DNA of 64,000 bases, from the NCBI RefSeq assembly GCF_024701375.2, contig NZ_CP113910.1, positions 2,170,001 to 2,234,000 on the forward strand. Reading direction: 5' to 3'. Of the stretch, positions 12,914-23,893 are shown one piece after another (the first letter of the stretch is position 1; the number at the start of each line of letters is the position of its first letter). Origin of the DNA: Streptomyces sp. KMM 9044. GTDB lineage: Bacteria; Actinomycetota; Actinomycetes; Streptomycetales; Streptomycetaceae. The notes under the pieces were generated by a model. It worked only from the letters and a program-made list of their open reading frames with translations. It was not told the origin of the DNA and searched no databases. The translations under genes were made by a program, and so were the position numbers.

Positions 12914-13455
12914 CGTGCGGCCTCGGCCTTCTGGTCGAGGTCGTCGAGGAACCGGTCGATCACACGGCTCTGCCGGGCGTGATCCTCGAGGGACTCGCCG
13001 ACGAGCTTGCCGGCCAGGTCGGTGGCGAGCTTGCCCACGTCCTGGCGCAGCACGGACGCGGCGGCCTTGTGGTCGGCCGCGATCTGCGCGTGACCGGCGG
13101 CGATGATCTCCTCGCGCTGCCGCTGGCCTTCCGCGCGCATCTCGGCGATGAGCGTGGCGCCCTGCTCCTGCGCCTCCTGGCGCAGGCGTGCGGCCTCGTG
13201 CCGGGCTTCGGCGAGCTGAGCCTTGTACTGCTCAAGGACGCTCTGGGCCTCGGTCTGAGCGGCCTCGGCCTTCTCGATACCGCCCTCGATGGACTCGCGG
13301 CGCTCCTCCAGAACCTTGTTGATGTTCGGGAGAAGCTTCTTCGCGAGGAAACCGAAGACGATGACGAAGGCGAGCAGGCCGATGACGAGCTCGGGAATCG
13401 GCGGAACGAGGGGGTTCTGCGCCTCCTCGGCCGCGATATGAAGCAGCTGGCTCAT
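12910..13455 (-). CDS. atpF: ATP synthase b subunit
   Basis: The membrane-anchored peripheral stalk, 181 residues. It has a short N-terminal tail, one transmembrane helix (PELVIGLLAFVIVFGFLAKK, residues 21-40) and a long Ala/Glu/Gln-rich coiled coil that dimerises and reaches the delta subunit. Confidence 0.96.
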   Translation of the reverse strand: MSQLLHIAAEEAQNPLVPPIPELVIGLLAFVIVFGFLAKKLLPNINKVLEERRESIEGGIEKAEAAQTEAQSVLEQYKAQLAEARHEAARLRQEAQEQGATLIAEMRAEGQRQREEIIAAGHAQIAADHKAAASVLRQDVGKLATDLAGKLVGESLEDHARQSRVIDRFLDDLDQKAEAAR

Positions 13456-13499
13456 ATCAGAGTGCCTTTCGTCTGGTGAAACGGTCGCGGATCAGCTGA

Positions 13500-13748
<249 letters not shown>

Positions 13749-13801
13749 TCACGGGCCGGTGGGGGGTGGGCCACCGGACGAAGGGGGGTGGTGCGGGGCG
13801 C

Positions 13802-14623
13802 TCAGTGCTGCTCGGCGAGCGCGCCCTGGATGTAGGTGCAGGCCAGGAGAACGAAGACGTACGCCTGCAGGGCCTGGATGAAGAGCTCGAAGAGGGTCAT
13901 CACCAGGACCATCACGAACGAGACGCCGGCGTAGGCGACCCCGATGCCGTTCAGCAGGTACCAGCTGGCGATGGTGAACAGCACCAGCAGGATGTGGCCC
14001 GCGAACATGTTCGCGAAGAGTCGCACGGCGTGGGTGAAGGGCCGCACGAGCAGGTTGGAGAAGGCCTCGATGAGCATGACGACGGGAAGCGCCGCACCGA
14101 GCGACTTGTCGTAGCCGGTGAAGTTCTTCAGGGCGCCGACGAAGCCGTGCCGCCTGAAGGTCAGCGAGACCCACACGGCGTAGACGATCAGCGCGAGCCC
14201 CAGCGGGTACGCGATGACCGACGTCACCGGGAACTGGGCGAGCGGGATGATCGACCAGAGGTTCATCATCCAGACGAAGAAGAACAGCGCGACGATGAAC
14301 GGAACGTACTTCTCGCCCTCGCGCTTGCCCATCGTCTCGTAGACGACGCCCCGGCGGACGAAGTCGTAGCCGGCCTCGGCGACCATCTGGAGCTTGCCGG
14401 GGACGACCTGGGGCCGGCGGAACGCCGCCCAGAAGAAGCCGATGATGATGACCGAGCCGAGCAGCGCCAGCAGCATCGTCTTGTTGAAGTACACACTGCT
14501 GTCGCCGTCGCCCCACATGGGCTCGAACAGGAACGAGTGCAGCCCGGGAGACGGGAAGCCACAGCCGTCGAAGATGTGGCAGTCGGTCTCGAAGGCGAGC
14601 ACCTGTGTCGGGTCAGCACTCAC
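13802..14623 (-). CDS. atpB: ATP synthase a subunit
   Basis: The stator membrane subunit, 273 residues with about six membrane helices. The essential Arg lies in NLLVRPFTHAVRLFANMFAGH. The N-terminus begins SADPTQVLAFETDCHIFDGCG. I start at GTG 14623, where AAGGAG lies 6 nt upstream, rather than the in-frame start at 14659. Confidence 0.96.
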   Translation of the reverse strand: MSADPTQVLAFETDCHIFDGCGFPSPGLHSFLFEPMWGDGDSSVYFNKTMLLALLGSVIIIGFFWAAFRRPQVVPGKLQMVAEAGYDFVRRGVVYETMGKREGEKYVPFIVALFFFVWMMNLWSIIPLAQFPVTSVIAYPLGLALIVYAVWVSLTFRRHGFVGALKNFTGYDKSLGAALPVVMLIEAFSNLLVRPFTHAVRLFANMFAGHILLVLFTIASWYLLNGIGVAYAGVSFVMVLVMTLFELFIQALQAYVFVLLACTYIQGALAEQH

Positions 14624-14848
14624 CGCGGGCTCCTTCAGCGTGGCGCATTGATTCGGCAACCTCGTGGTGTCGGCGCGGCACGGAGCCGCGGATCGGCACG
14701 GGACTGGTGTTACGGATGTGAGGGCGGCTGTGGGGCATCTCGCCTCGCGATGTGTCAGGCGTCAGCGTGAATGCCCGCGCCCGCGATGCCGCAGTTGGCA
14801 CCGGACCATAGCAGGGTCTGCCATGCGCCCTTATCCCGGCCCTACGTC

Positions 14849-15298
14849 TCACGGCTGGCGCCCCGAAGCTTCCTTCGCCTCAGCCGTGTTGCCGGCCGCC
14901 GCTGGTTCGGGGTCCACGTAATAGGTCTTGGCCTTCATGGTGGCGCGCGCCTGCGCCGTGACCCAGGTGAGGGTGGAGACGAGCAGGGAGAGAGCGAAGG
15001 CCTGGGGGTGGAAGAGCGTCGTGTCCTTGAAGAGCGCGATGAAGACGAAGATCAGCAGGATCTGCGTCAGGTACATCATCATGCCCATGGCCTGGAACAG
15101 GTGCGGGATCGACCTGGCGATCCACTGGAGGACGTACAGCCCCGTCCCCATGAGCAGGATCACGAGCACCGCACCGATGACCGCTCCGATCGCCCCTTGG
15201 CCGCCTTTGACGGCACCACCGACCGCGACCGCGACGGCACCGACGGCGGCGGTGGGTACGGCAGCCTGGATCAGGATCCGGACGTCGTTGGACGGCAT
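14849..15298 (-). CDS. atpI: ATP synthase protein I
   Basis: This 149-residue hydrophobic protein has four predicted membrane segments (including AVIGAVLVILLMGTGLYVLQW and MYLTQILLIFVFIALF). Its place at the head of the operon, 225 bp before atpB, identifies it as AtpI, a non-essential assembly and stability factor for the c ring. The sequence is poorly conserved, so the call rests mainly on topology and position. Confidence 0.88.
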   Translation of the reverse strand: MPSNDVRILIQAAVPTAAVGAVAVAVGGAVKGGQGAIGAVIGAVLVILLMGTGLYVLQWIARSIPHLFQAMGMMMYLTQILLIFVFIALFKDTTLFHPQAFALSLLVSTLTWVTAQARATMKAKTYYVDPEPAAAGNTAEAKEASGRQP

Positions 15299-15644
15299 GG
15301 CGGAACTCCGCTTTGAGCAGGGGGCAAAGGATGTCGTCAGGGACGAGCGTAGTCCCGCGGACGGGATGCGATTTCCCTCCGCCGGCGAACCGTCGTACTG
15401 CGGTTCTCCGGCTTCTCCCCGGCGAGACTCGTGAACGGTATCACAAACTATTTGATGCAGTCTTTACCTAGTGGCCGCACAAGAGGTCACACATGCGGGT
15501 GAGCCTGCCTGCCTGAGGGTGCGCGGGGTCGTCTTGTCTGGTATTGGGGGACTTCGCACCCCCAAGAGTGCCCCATCGCCACCCCACGACTTGGCAATGC
15601 TCTAGTCGGATTCTTACCTTGGCCGTGATGTGTGCCATGCCGCC
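15299..15644 (-). promoter_or_regulatory. atp operon upstream region with two hairpins
   Basis: The gap between the sugar-1-P transferase gene and atpI should carry the atp promoter. It contains a 12-nt inverted repeat with one mismatch (15381-15392 with 15401-15412), which would be in the atpI leader or act as a second terminator. Confidence 0.5.
15544..15565 (-). terminator. Terminator after the sugar-1-phosphate transferase gene
   Basis: A 7-bp stem (15544-15550 with 15559-15565) with an 8-nt loop lies 80 nt past the stop of the upstream gene on the minus strand. Confidence 0.6.
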
Positions 15645-17030
15645 TCAGCGGGAACGCGCGGATTTCCCCCGGTCGCCCGGGTGCGCGTGGTGGCCCAGGG
15701 CGGTCGCGCCGTTGCCCCCCAGGACACCGGCGGTCACCGGGGCACGGTGGTCGGCCACGACGGCTGCGGCGGCCTGGTCGTCCTCGTCCGGCTCCGTGCC
15801 CGCCGAGGCGCCCGGGGCCCTCTCCCCCGCCCCCTGAGGGGCGGACGCGACCGCCCGGGACCGGCGACGGCGGTAGCGCGGCGGGACGACGTGCTGGGCC
15901 CACAGGGGCGCGCGCGGGGTGAACCGGGGCAGCAGGAGCAGCAGCAGGCCGAGGGCGCTCAGGATGACCACGCTGAGCACGATCCACATGGATGCCGAGT
16001 TGACCGAGTAGGCGAGCGCGCCGAAGGCGATCAGCGCCGACCAGAAGTACATGATCAGCACCGCCCTGCTGTGCGAGTGGCCGATCTCCAGCAGGCGGTG
16101 GTGCAGGTGGCCCCGGTCCGCCGCGAACGGCGACTGGCCACGCCAGGTGCGGCGCACGATGGCCAGGACCAGGTCGGCGGCCGGCACCGCGATGATCGTC
16201 AGCGGCAGCAGCAGCGGGATGTAGACCGGCACCGTCTGGTGGACGGCCTCCTTCTCCCCGCCCGCGTACAGGTTCAGGGCGTCGGGGTCGACCTGGCCCG
16301 TGATGGAGATCGCACCGGCGGCGAGGACCAGACCGATCAGCATGGAGCCGGAGTCGCCCATGAAGATCCGCGCGGGATGCATGTTGTGCGGCAGGAAGCC
16401 CAGGCACATGCCCATCAGGATCGCCGAGAACAGCGTCGCCGGGGCGGCCGCCTCGATGCCGTACGAGTACCAGATGCGGTACGCGTACAGGAAGAACGCC
16501 GCCCCCGCGATGCACACCATGCCGGCCGCGAGGCCGTCCAGGCCGTCGACGAAGTTGACCGCGTTGATGGTGATGACGACCAGGGCGACGGTGAGCAGGG
16601 TGCCCTGCCCCTGGGTGAGTGCGACCGAGCCGACGCCGGGGACGGGCAGCCACAGGATCGTCAGACCCTGCATGACCATCACACCGGCGGCGATCATCTG
16701 CCCGCCCAGTTTGATCAGGGCGTCGATCTCGAACTTGTCGTCCAGCACACCGATCAGCCAGATCAGCGCCGCTCCGGAGAGCAGTGCCCGTGGTTCGTTG
16801 GACTCCTCGAAGAGCTGGCTGAGGTTGGTGAGGTGGTCGGCGACCAGCAGGCCCGCGCACAGTCCGAAGAACATGGCGATCCCGCCGAGCCGGGGAGTGG
16901 GCTCCCGGTGCACGTCGCGTGCCCGGATCTCCGGCATCGCTCCCGCCACGATCGCGAATTTCCGTACCGGCCCTGTCAGCAGATACGTCACCGCGGCCGT
17001 GATGCAGAGCGTCAGCAGGTATTCACGCAC
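15645..17030 (-). CDS. MraY/WecA-family undecaprenyl-phosphate sugar-1-phosphate transferase
   Basis: A polytopic membrane enzyme of about 461 residues that links a HexNAc-1-phosphate to undecaprenyl phosphate, the first step of teichoic acid or other wall polymer synthesis. Diagnostic motifs in order are PTPRLGGIAMF, LIGVLDDKFEID (Asp-rich Mg site), INAVNFVDGLDGLAAG, ARIFMGDSGSMLIG and the HLHHRLLEIGHSHSRAV loop of the WecA/TagO branch. A hydrophilic, Pro/Ala-rich tail of about 80 residues follows the last helix. I start at GTG 17030 (REYLLTLCIT), and GTG 17042 is possible. Unlike MraY it sits outside the mur cluster, which favours a WecA-like role. Confidence 0.92.
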   Translation of the reverse strand: MREYLLTLCITAAVTYLLTGPVRKFAIVAGAMPEIRARDVHREPTPRLGGIAMFFGLCAGLLVADHLTNLSQLFEESNEPRALLSGAALIWLIGVLDDKFEIDALIKLGGQMIAAGVMVMQGLTILWLPVPGVGSVALTQGQGTLLTVALVVITINAVNFVDGLDGLAAGMVCIAGAAFFLYAYRIWYSYGIEAAAPATLFSAILMGMCLGFLPHNMHPARIFMGDSGSMLIGLVLAAGAISITGQVDPDALNLYAGGEKEAVHQTVPVYIPLLLPLTIIAVPAADLVLAIVRRTWRGQSPFAADRGHLHHRLLEIGHSHSRAVLIMYFWSALIAFGALAYSVNSASMWIVLSVVILSALGLLLLLLPRFTPRAPLWAQHVVPPRYRRRRSRAVASAPQGAGERAPGASAGTEPDEDDQAAAAVVADHRAPVTAGVLGGNGATALGHHAHPGDRGKSARSR

Positions 17031-17224
17031 AGGCTTCCCCACAGGTCTCGCTGGCCGTCACAGCCTCACACCCTAGCGAGGCACGCATAGGGGTGAGGAC
17101 TTCCGGGTAGCGACGATGGTTGCACGTCCGTCTGTGCACAGCGGCGCGCACGGCCCGGTACCCGGGCTCGCCGAGCCCGCACGGGCACCGGTACGGGTGC
17201 GTATGCCCGGCCTGGTGACACGTC

Positions 17225-18469
17225 TCAGCCGGGATACGGCGGAAAGGCGGCGGTCAGTTCGTGTACGTCCGCACGGGCCTGCGCCGGCCCGGTGCCGCCG
17301 CGCAGAACGCTCGCCAGCAGCCCCGCGATCAGCGCCATCTCGCGCTCCCCCATGCCCTGTGTGGTCACCGCCGCGGTGCCCAGGCGCAGCCCGCGGACGT
17401 CGGTGTGCGGCAGGACACAGCAGTCCAGAACCATTCCGGCCGCCGCCAGCCGGCCGCGGGCCCCGCGTCCGTCGACGCCGAACGGAGCCGGGTCGGCGGT
17501 GATCAGGTGGGTGTCCGTGCCGCCGGTGGTGACGACCAGCCCTTCGTCGGCCAGGCCCCGGGCGAGGGCCCGCGCGTTGGCGACGACCTGGTGGGTGTAC
17601 GCGGCGAAGGCCGGGGTCGCCGCCTCCCCGAAGGCGACCGCCTTGGCGGCGACGGTGTGCATCTGGGCCCCGCCCTGGGTGAAGGGGAAGACCGCGCGGT
17701 CGACCCGTTCGGCCAGCTCCGCGCCGCAGAGGATCATGCCGCCGCGTGGCCCGCGCAGCACCTTGTGCGTGGTCGCGCAGACGATGTCCGCGTACGGGAC
17801 CGGGCTGGGCGCCGCTCCCCCGGCGACGAGCCCGATGGGGTGCGCGGCGTCGGCGATCAGGTAAGCGCCGACCTCGTCGGCGACCTCGCGGAAGAAGGCG
17901 TGGTCGACGTGGCGGGGATAGGCGATGGAGCCGCAGACGATCGCCTTGGGCCGGTGGGTGCGGGCCAGGGTGCGGACCTGGGCGTGGTCGATCAGGCCGG
18001 TCCCGGCGTCCACGCCGTAGCCGGCGAAGTCGAACCAGCGGCCGGAGAAGTTCGCGGGCGAGCCGTGGGTGAGGTGGCCGCCGTGGGCCAGGCCGAGGGC
18101 CAGGACGGTGTCCCCGGGGCGCAGCAGGGCGGCGTAGGCGGCCAGCACGGCCGACGATCCGGAGTGGACCTGGACGTTGGCGTGGTCGGCGCCGAAGAGT
18201 GCCTTGGCCCGTTCGACGGCGAGGCGTTCGGCGACGTCGGCGATCTCGCAGCCGCCGTGGTGGCGGGCGCCCGGGTACCCCTCGGCGTACTTGTTGGCGA
18301 GCGGTGAGCCGAGGGCGGCCAGCACGGCGGGCGAGGTGAAGTTCTCGGCGGCGGTCAGCTGGAGGGTGGTCGCCTGCCGCGCACGCTCACCGAGCAGGAT
18401 CCCGGCGAGCTCGGGGTCCTGCCGGTGCAGGACCCCGAACCCGCCCTCGAGGGCGTGGGTGACCGTCAT
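17225..18469 (-). CDS. glyA: Serine hydroxymethyltransferase
   Basis: A PLP enzyme that interconverts serine and glycine with tetrahydrofolate, 414 residues. Signatures are LTAAENFTSPAVLAALGSPLANKYAEGYPGARHHGG and the PLP lysine in ATTHKVLRGPRGGMI. It diverges from canonical GlyA in places (for example DAAHPIGLVAGG), so it is probably the second SHMT of Streptomyces (a glyA2-type paralogue). ATG 18469 has AGGAG 6 nt upstream. The 195-bp gap to the next gene has GC-rich inverted repeats (about 17164-17178) that may be a weak terminator. Confidence 0.92.
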   Translation of the reverse strand: MTVTHALEGGFGVLHRQDPELAGILLGERARQATTLQLTAAENFTSPAVLAALGSPLANKYAEGYPGARHHGGCEIADVAERLAVERAKALFGADHANVQVHSGSSAVLAAYAALLRPGDTVLALGLAHGGHLTHGSPANFSGRWFDFAGYGVDAGTGLIDHAQVRTLARTHRPKAIVCGSIAYPRHVDHAFFREVADEVGAYLIADAAHPIGLVAGGAAPSPVPYADIVCATTHKVLRGPRGGMILCGAELAERVDRAVFPFTQGGAQMHTVAAKAVAFGEAATPAFAAYTHQVVANARALARGLADEGLVVTTGGTDTHLITADPAPFGVDGRGARGRLAAAGMVLDCCVLPHTDVRGLRLGTAAVTTQGMGEREMALIAGLLASVLRGGTGPAQARADVHELTAAFPPYPG

Positions 18470-18709
18470 GGCGCGCTCCTGGACGTCGAAGCCGACGTAC
18501 GACCAATGTAGGCCCGCCACCTCCGCCCCGCTCGGCTGCCGGGCCCCCGGGCACGCCACCGGGGAACAGCGTCCTCGCTCCCCCGCTCACGACCCGCTCA
18601 CGCCCGGGGCGCCGGGGACGCCCCCGGCGGCTCGTACGGGGCACGTCGGCGGCCGGAGCAGACACCCGGACGGCCCGTGCCGGCGGCCGGACGGGCCCGA
18701 GCGGAGCGG

Positions 18710-19387
18710 TCAGGCCCGGGGCGGGACGCCGGTGAGGGCGGTGACGACCGGGTCCAGGGCCTGGCGTATCTCGTCGCCGATGGAGCGGAAGAACGGCAGG
18801 GGCCCGCCGTAGGGGTCGTAGACCTCGTCCGCCTCGGCGGTCGGGGCCAGCAGCCACCCGCGCAGCGCGGCGGCGGCGCGGACCAGGGCGCGGGCGCGCA
18901 TGACCAGGCCCTCGTCCAGTGTGGGCAGGGTCGCCGGGTCGATCGCGTTCACCAGGCGGGTGAACTCCTTCAGCGTGAAGGTGCGCAGGCCCGCCGAGTG
19001 GCCCATGGAGATGACCTGGGCGCGGTGGTCGCGGGTCGCGGTCAGCACCAGGTCGGCGCGGATCACGTGGTCGTCCAGCAGTTCACGGCCGGTGAAGCCG
19101 GAGGCGTCCGCGCCGAAGTCGGCCAGCACGGTCTCCGCGTGGGACTCCATCGGCGCGCCCTCGTGGCCCCAGGTGCCCGCGCTCTCCACGATCAGCCCGC
19201 CGCCCAGGATGCCCAGCCGCTGGCTCACGAAATGCCGGGTCAGCCGCTCGGTGATGGGCGAGCGGCAGACGTTTCCGGTGCTGACGTGGAGGATGCGGAA
19301 GGTGTCGCGCGGGAACCCGAAGGTGGTCGTCTCCTCCGCGCTGCGTTCCCCGTCGCCTATGCCACGCCCCGACTCGGGGGCCGTCAA
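18710..19387 (-). CDS. Low-molecular-weight protein-tyrosine phosphatase family protein
   Basis: A 225-residue protein. After about 40 variable residues comes the phosphatase fold with the P-loop VSTGNVCRSPITERL (C-x5-R type: C-R-S-P-I-T). The distal acid motif VYDPYGGP supplies the general acid Asp, as in arsenate reductase/LMW-PTP proteins. TTG 19387 overlaps the stop of the upstream Sua5 gene (TTGA), so translation is coupled. The pairing Sua5-phosphatase upstream of wall-polymer genes is typical of Streptomyces, where this family may act on phosphotyrosine of envelope kinases. Confidence 0.85.
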   Translation of the reverse strand: MTAPESGRGIGDGERSAEETTTFGFPRDTFRILHVSTGNVCRSPITERLTRHFVSQRLGILGGGLIVESAGTWGHEGAPMESHAETVLADFGADASGFTGRELLDDHVIRADLVLTATRDHRAQVISMGHSAGLRTFTLKEFTRLVNAIDPATLPTLDEGLVMRARALVRAAAALRGWLLAPTAEADEVYDPYGGPLPFFRSIGDEIRQALDPVVTALTGVPPRA

Positions 19388-20031
19388 TTCGCCACCTCTA
19401 GGTCGGGTACCACTTTCCGCAGCTCCTCCGGCGGGATGGCGCCTTCGCGCAGCAGCACGGGCACGGGGCGCGTGACGTCGACGATCGACGAGGGGACGAT
19501 GCCCGGGGTGGGCCCGCCGTCGAGGTAGACGGAGACGGAGTCGCCGAGCATCTCCTGGGCCGCGTCGCAGTTCTCCGGCGCGGGGTGTCCCGTCAGGTTG
19601 GCCGAGGAGACGGCCATCGGGCCGACCTCGGTGAGCAGCTCGATGGCGACCGGGTGCAGTGGCATGCGGACGGCGACCGTGCCGCGGGTGTCGCCGAGGT
19701 CCCACTGGAGGGACGGCTGGTGCCGGGCGACCAGGGTCAGCGCGCCCGGCCAGAACGCGTCGACCAGTTCCCAGGCCAGCTCGGAGAAGTCCGTGACCAG
19801 GCCGTGCAGGGTGTTCGGGGAGCCGATGAGGACGGGCGTGGGCATGGTGCGGCCGCGCCCCTTGGCCTCCAGGAGGTCGGCGACGGCCTCGCCGGTGAAC
19901 GCGTCGGCACCGATGCCGTAGACGGTGTCCGTCGGCAGCACCACAAGCTCGCCGCGACGGACCGCGGACGCGGCTTCACGCAGACCGGTCGCGCGGTCGG
20001 TCACGTCGTTGGTGTCGTATCGCCGAGCCAT
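19384..20031 (-). CDS. tsaC: Threonylcarbamoyl-AMP synthase (Sua5/YrdC family)
   Basis: Makes L-threonylcarbamoyl-AMP from threonine, bicarbonate and ATP for the t6A37 modification of ANN-decoding tRNAs. It is 215 residues. Motifs are LVVLPTDTVYGIGADAF, KGRGRTMPTPVLIG (variant of the KxR..xP site), AVRMPLHPVAIELL and AVSSANLTGHPAP. ATG 20031 has GAGGAGG 8 nt upstream. Longer in-frame starts have no ribosome site. Confidence 0.93.
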   Translation of the reverse strand: MARRYDTNDVTDRATGLREAASAVRRGELVVLPTDTVYGIGADAFTGEAVADLLEAKGRGRTMPTPVLIGSPNTLHGLVTDFSELAWELVDAFWPGALTLVARHQPSLQWDLGDTRGTVAVRMPLHPVAIELLTEVGPMAVSSANLTGHPAPENCDAAQEMLGDSVSVYLDGGPTPGIVPSSIVDVTRPVPVLLREGAIPPEELRKVVPDLEVAN

Positions 20032-20086
20032 CTGGCGGGCCTCCTCGTGCACATGCGGCTGGGGGTGGTCGAAGTCTGCCGGACGG

Positions 20087-20968
20087 TCACGGCAGCGCCT
20101 TGCGGGCGGTGGCGAACCGGGGCCGGTTGTTCAGGTCGGGGTGGTCGGCTGCGTCGGTCCAGCCGCGGTCCTCGGCGAAGATCCACGGGACCTGGCCGCC
20201 CTGGGTGTCGGCGTGCTCGACGACGACCACTCCGCCGGGGCGCAGCAGGCGGTACGCGGTACGTTCCAGACCGCGGATGAGGTCGAGGCCGTCCTCGCCG
20301 GAGAACAGCGCCAGGCCGGGGTCGTGGTCGCGCGCCTCGGGGGCGACGTACTCCCATTCGGTGAGCGGGATGTACGGCGGGTTGGAGACGACGAGGTCGA
20401 CCTGGCCGTCGAGGTCCGGGAAGGCCGTCAGGGCGTTTCCCTGGCGCAGTTCGACGCGCGAGCCCTCCACGTTCCTGCGGGTCCACACGAGGGCGTCCTC
20501 GGACAGCTCCACGGCGTACACGCGGGAGCGCGGCACCTCCTGGGCGAGGGCGAGCGCGATGGCGCCCGAGCCGGTGCACAGGTCGACGACGCACGGCTCG
20601 ACGACGTCCATGGCCCGTACCGCGTCTATGGCCCAGCCGACGACCGACTCGGTCTCCGGGCGCGGCACGAACACCCCGGGCCCCACCTGGAGTTCGAGGT
20701 AGCGGAAGTAGGCGTGCCCGGTGATGTGCTGGAGCGGTTCGCGCGCCTCGCGGCGGGCGACGACCTCCCAGTAGCGGGCGTCGAAGTCGGCGTCCCGGAC
20801 GGTGTGCAGTGCGCCGCGTTTGACGCCGTGCACGAACGCGGCGAGCTCCTCCGCGTCGGTGCGCGGCGAGGGCACGCCCGCGTCGGCGAGCCGCTGGGTG
20901 GCCTGGGCCACCTCCGCGAGCAGCACGCTGCGAGGGCTTGGGGGTCGCCCCCCTCTATGGTGCTGCAC
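20087..20968 (-). CDS. prmC: Release factor glutamine methyltransferase
   Basis: Methylates the Gln of the GGQ motif in class I release factors, here encoded immediately upstream (prfA). It is about 293 residues with the SAM motif VVDLCTGSGAIALALAQE and the catalytic NPPY motif in VVSNPPYIPLTEW. The N-terminal helical domain starts LLAEVAQATQRLADAG. GTG 20968 sits 6 nt from GGAGG. The ATG at 20974 is adjacent to that site and less likely. Confidence 0.93.
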   Translation of the reverse strand: MQHHRGGRPPSPRSVLLAEVAQATQRLADAGVPSPRTDAEELAAFVHGVKRGALHTVRDADFDARYWEVVARREAREPLQHITGHAYFRYLELQVGPGVFVPRPETESVVGWAIDAVRAMDVVEPCVVDLCTGSGAIALALAQEVPRSRVYAVELSEDALVWTRRNVEGSRVELRQGNALTAFPDLDGQVDLVVSNPPYIPLTEWEYVAPEARDHDPGLALFSGEDGLDLIRGLERTAYRLLRPGGVVVVEHADTQGGQVPWIFAEDRGWTDAADHPDLNNRPRFATARKALP

Positions 20969-21076
20969 GCTCATCCTCCGGAAGTTCTTGTACGGTCGCT
21001 GCGGCGGCCCGGTTGTCCGGGCCCCTCGCGCGGGGCCCGGACAGCGGGCCCGGTGCTCAGGCCCGGTGGGCCGGCC

Positions 21077-22153
<1,077 letters not shown>

Positions 22154-22196
22154 CTTGGGCTCCTGCTGGTACGTGGGTGAAGGGGCGGACCAAAAA

Positions 22197-22243
22197 CGCC
22201 GGTCCCGGCCTGCCCCGGGCGGGGGCGCGGCCGTGGACCGGCG
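22197..22243 (-). terminator. Terminator between rpmE and prfA
   Basis: A perfect 9-bp stem (22197-22205 with 22235-22243) is followed on the minus strand by a run of five T. This is a classical intrinsic terminator shape, unusual in Streptomyces, placed right after rpmE. Confidence 0.75.
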
Positions 22244-22255
22244 AAATGGGGCTCG

Positions 22256-22477
22256 CTACTTCTTGGAGCCGGGGGCCTTGCCGAAGCGGGCCTCGAAGCG
22301 GGCCACACGGCCACCGGTGTCGAGGATCTTCTGCTTACCCGTGTAGAACGGGTGGCACTCGGAGCAGACCTCGGCCCGGACGGTGCCGGACTCGATGGTG
22401 CTGCGGGTGGTGAACGACGCGCCGCAGGTGCAGCTGACCTGCGTCTCGACGTACTCGGGGTGGATGTCGCGCTTCAA
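22256..22477 (-). CDS. rpmE: Ribosomal protein L31 (zinc-binding form)
   Basis: This 73-residue large-subunit protein has two Cys pairs (VSCTCGAS and [15 protein letters not shown]), so it is the C+ form that holds zinc, not the zinc-free paralogue made under zinc limitation. Start TTG 22477 ([12 protein letters not shown]) has AGGAG 5 nt upstream. Extensions further upstream are not related to L31. Confidence 0.96.
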   Translation of the reverse strand: MKRDIHPEYVETQVSCTCGASFTTRSTIESGTVRAEVCSECHPFYTGKQKILDTGGRVARFEARFGKAPGSKK

Positions 22478-22646
22478 GGTGACTCCTAGGTTCGGGAGGG
22501 CGCCGGGTCGCCGCCGCGGGATGCGGGAGCGTGAACCGGAGCCGACGTACCAGTCTGCCAGGACTGGTGCCATCCCCCCAAACCGGGGGCCGCCTCCTTT
22601 TGTTCCCGGCGCGGCGGCGCCGGCTCCGCGGGGCCTTCGGCGCTGC

Positions 22647-23741
22647 TCACGGGGCACCTGCGATGCCCCCGGCCCCGCCGGTGGTCGTGTCGTCCGTGGC
22701 CGCCCCCGGGATCGGCTCGTCGTTCCTCAGGGCGTCCCAGACCAGCCGCGCCTTCCGCGGCTCGGGCACGAGGCGGTTGGGGTCGGCGGGGTCGTAGCGC
22801 ACCGGCATGGTCACCATGTGCAGGCCGGCCGGGTCGATGTCGCGCAGGCCGCCGGCGAAGGACATCAGGGAGTTCACCGAGCCCAGACCGGTGTCGGTGG
22901 TGAGGGCCCGGGTGGCGGTGTCGGCGATGCCGTGGAGCTTCCCGGGGTCGGTGAGGAGGCCGACGCCGTCCACCTGCTGGGCCAGGGCCCTGACGAAGGC
23001 CTGCTGGAGCTGGATGCGGCCGAGGTCGGAGCCGTCGCCCACGCCGTGCCGGGTGCGGACCAGGCCGAGGGCCTGCGCGCCGTCGAGCCGGTGGGTGCCG
23101 GCGGCGAGGTGCAGGTGGCTGTCGGGGTCGTCGATGTCCTCGGTGGTGGTGATCTCGACGCCGCCCAGCTCGTCGACCAGTTCCCGGAAGCCGCTGAAGT
23201 CGATCTCCAGGTAGTGGTCCATGCGCAGGCCGGTCATCGACTCGACGGTCTTGACGGCGCAGGCGGCCCCGCCCGTGGCGTACGCGGAGTTGAACATCAC
23301 GCCGTCCGCGGCGGGGTGCCTGCCGCCCTCGGCGCCGGTGCACTCGGGACGGTCGACGAGGGTGTCCCGCGGGACGGACACCACGGAGGCCTCGTCCCGT
23401 CCCTCGTGGACGTGCACGATCATCGCGGTGTCGGAGCGGGCCGTGCCGTCGTCGGTGCCGCCGCCGAGCTTCCCGTTGCCGCCGGAGCGGGTGTCGGAGC
23501 CGAGGACGAGGATGTTCTCGGAGCCGTCGTCGGCCTTCTCGGGCCGGTCGGCTCCGAGTATCCGGTCGATGTCGACGCTCCTGAGGTTGCCGTCGAGGGT
23601 GGCGTACACGTATCCGAGGCCGGCGCCGCCGAGGACGGCGACGAGGGCCGCGGTCCACGCCACGACCTTCATGCCCCGCCCCCTGCGGCTGCGGCCCCCG
23701 GCCCGCAGGCCGTCGCTCCGGTGCGTGCTCTCGGCAGACAT
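22647..23741 (-). CDS. LytR-CpsA-Psr (LCP) family wall-polymer transferase
   Basis: LCP enzymes move undecaprenyl-linked polymers (teichoic acid, capsule) to peptidoglycan. The 364-residue protein has a basic cytoplasmic tail, one membrane helix ([24 protein letters not shown] in part, residues 24-47) and an extracytoplasmic LCP domain. Visible motifs are [68 protein letters not shown] and [15 protein letters not shown] 23741 has GGGAG upstream. Some conserved Arg residues of the polyprenyl-phosphate pocket are present (PRD, RTRHG, DLGR). Confidence 0.93.
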   Translation of the reverse strand: MSAESTHRSDGLRAGGRSRRGRGMKVVAWTAALVAVLGGAGLGYVYATLDGNLRSVDIDRILGADRPEKADDGSENILVLGSDTRSGGNGKLGGGTDDGTARSDTAMIVHVHEGRDEASVVSVPRDTLVDRPECTGAEGGRHPAADGVMFNSAYATGGAACAVKTVESMTGLRMDHYLEIDFSGFRELVDELGGVEITTTEDIDDPDSHLHLAAGTHRLDGAQALGLVRTRHGVGDGSDLGRIQLQQAFVRALAQQVDGVGLLTDPGKLHGIADTATRALTTDTGLGSVNSLMSFAGGLRDIDPAGLHMVTMPVRYDPADPNRLVPEPRKARLVWDALRNDEPIPGAATDDTTTGGAGGIAGAP

Positions 23742-23823
23742 AGGCGGCTCCCGTCCGCCCGGGTACCCCCTTCGACCACACCGGAACCGGCTGCACCACC
23801 CCGTCCGCGCCGTCGTCCGGAAC

Positions 23824-23865
23824 CACGAGGGCCGCGCCCCGGATGTCCGGGAAGCGGCCCTCGTG
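23824..23865 (-). terminator. Rho gene terminator
   Basis: A 12-bp stem (23824-23835 with 23854-23865) encloses a second short stem, 29 nt past the rho stop codon. It looks like an intrinsic terminator without a T-run. Confidence 0.85.
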
Positions 23866-23893
23866 AGGAGACGGGTGTGACGAACGGCGGACG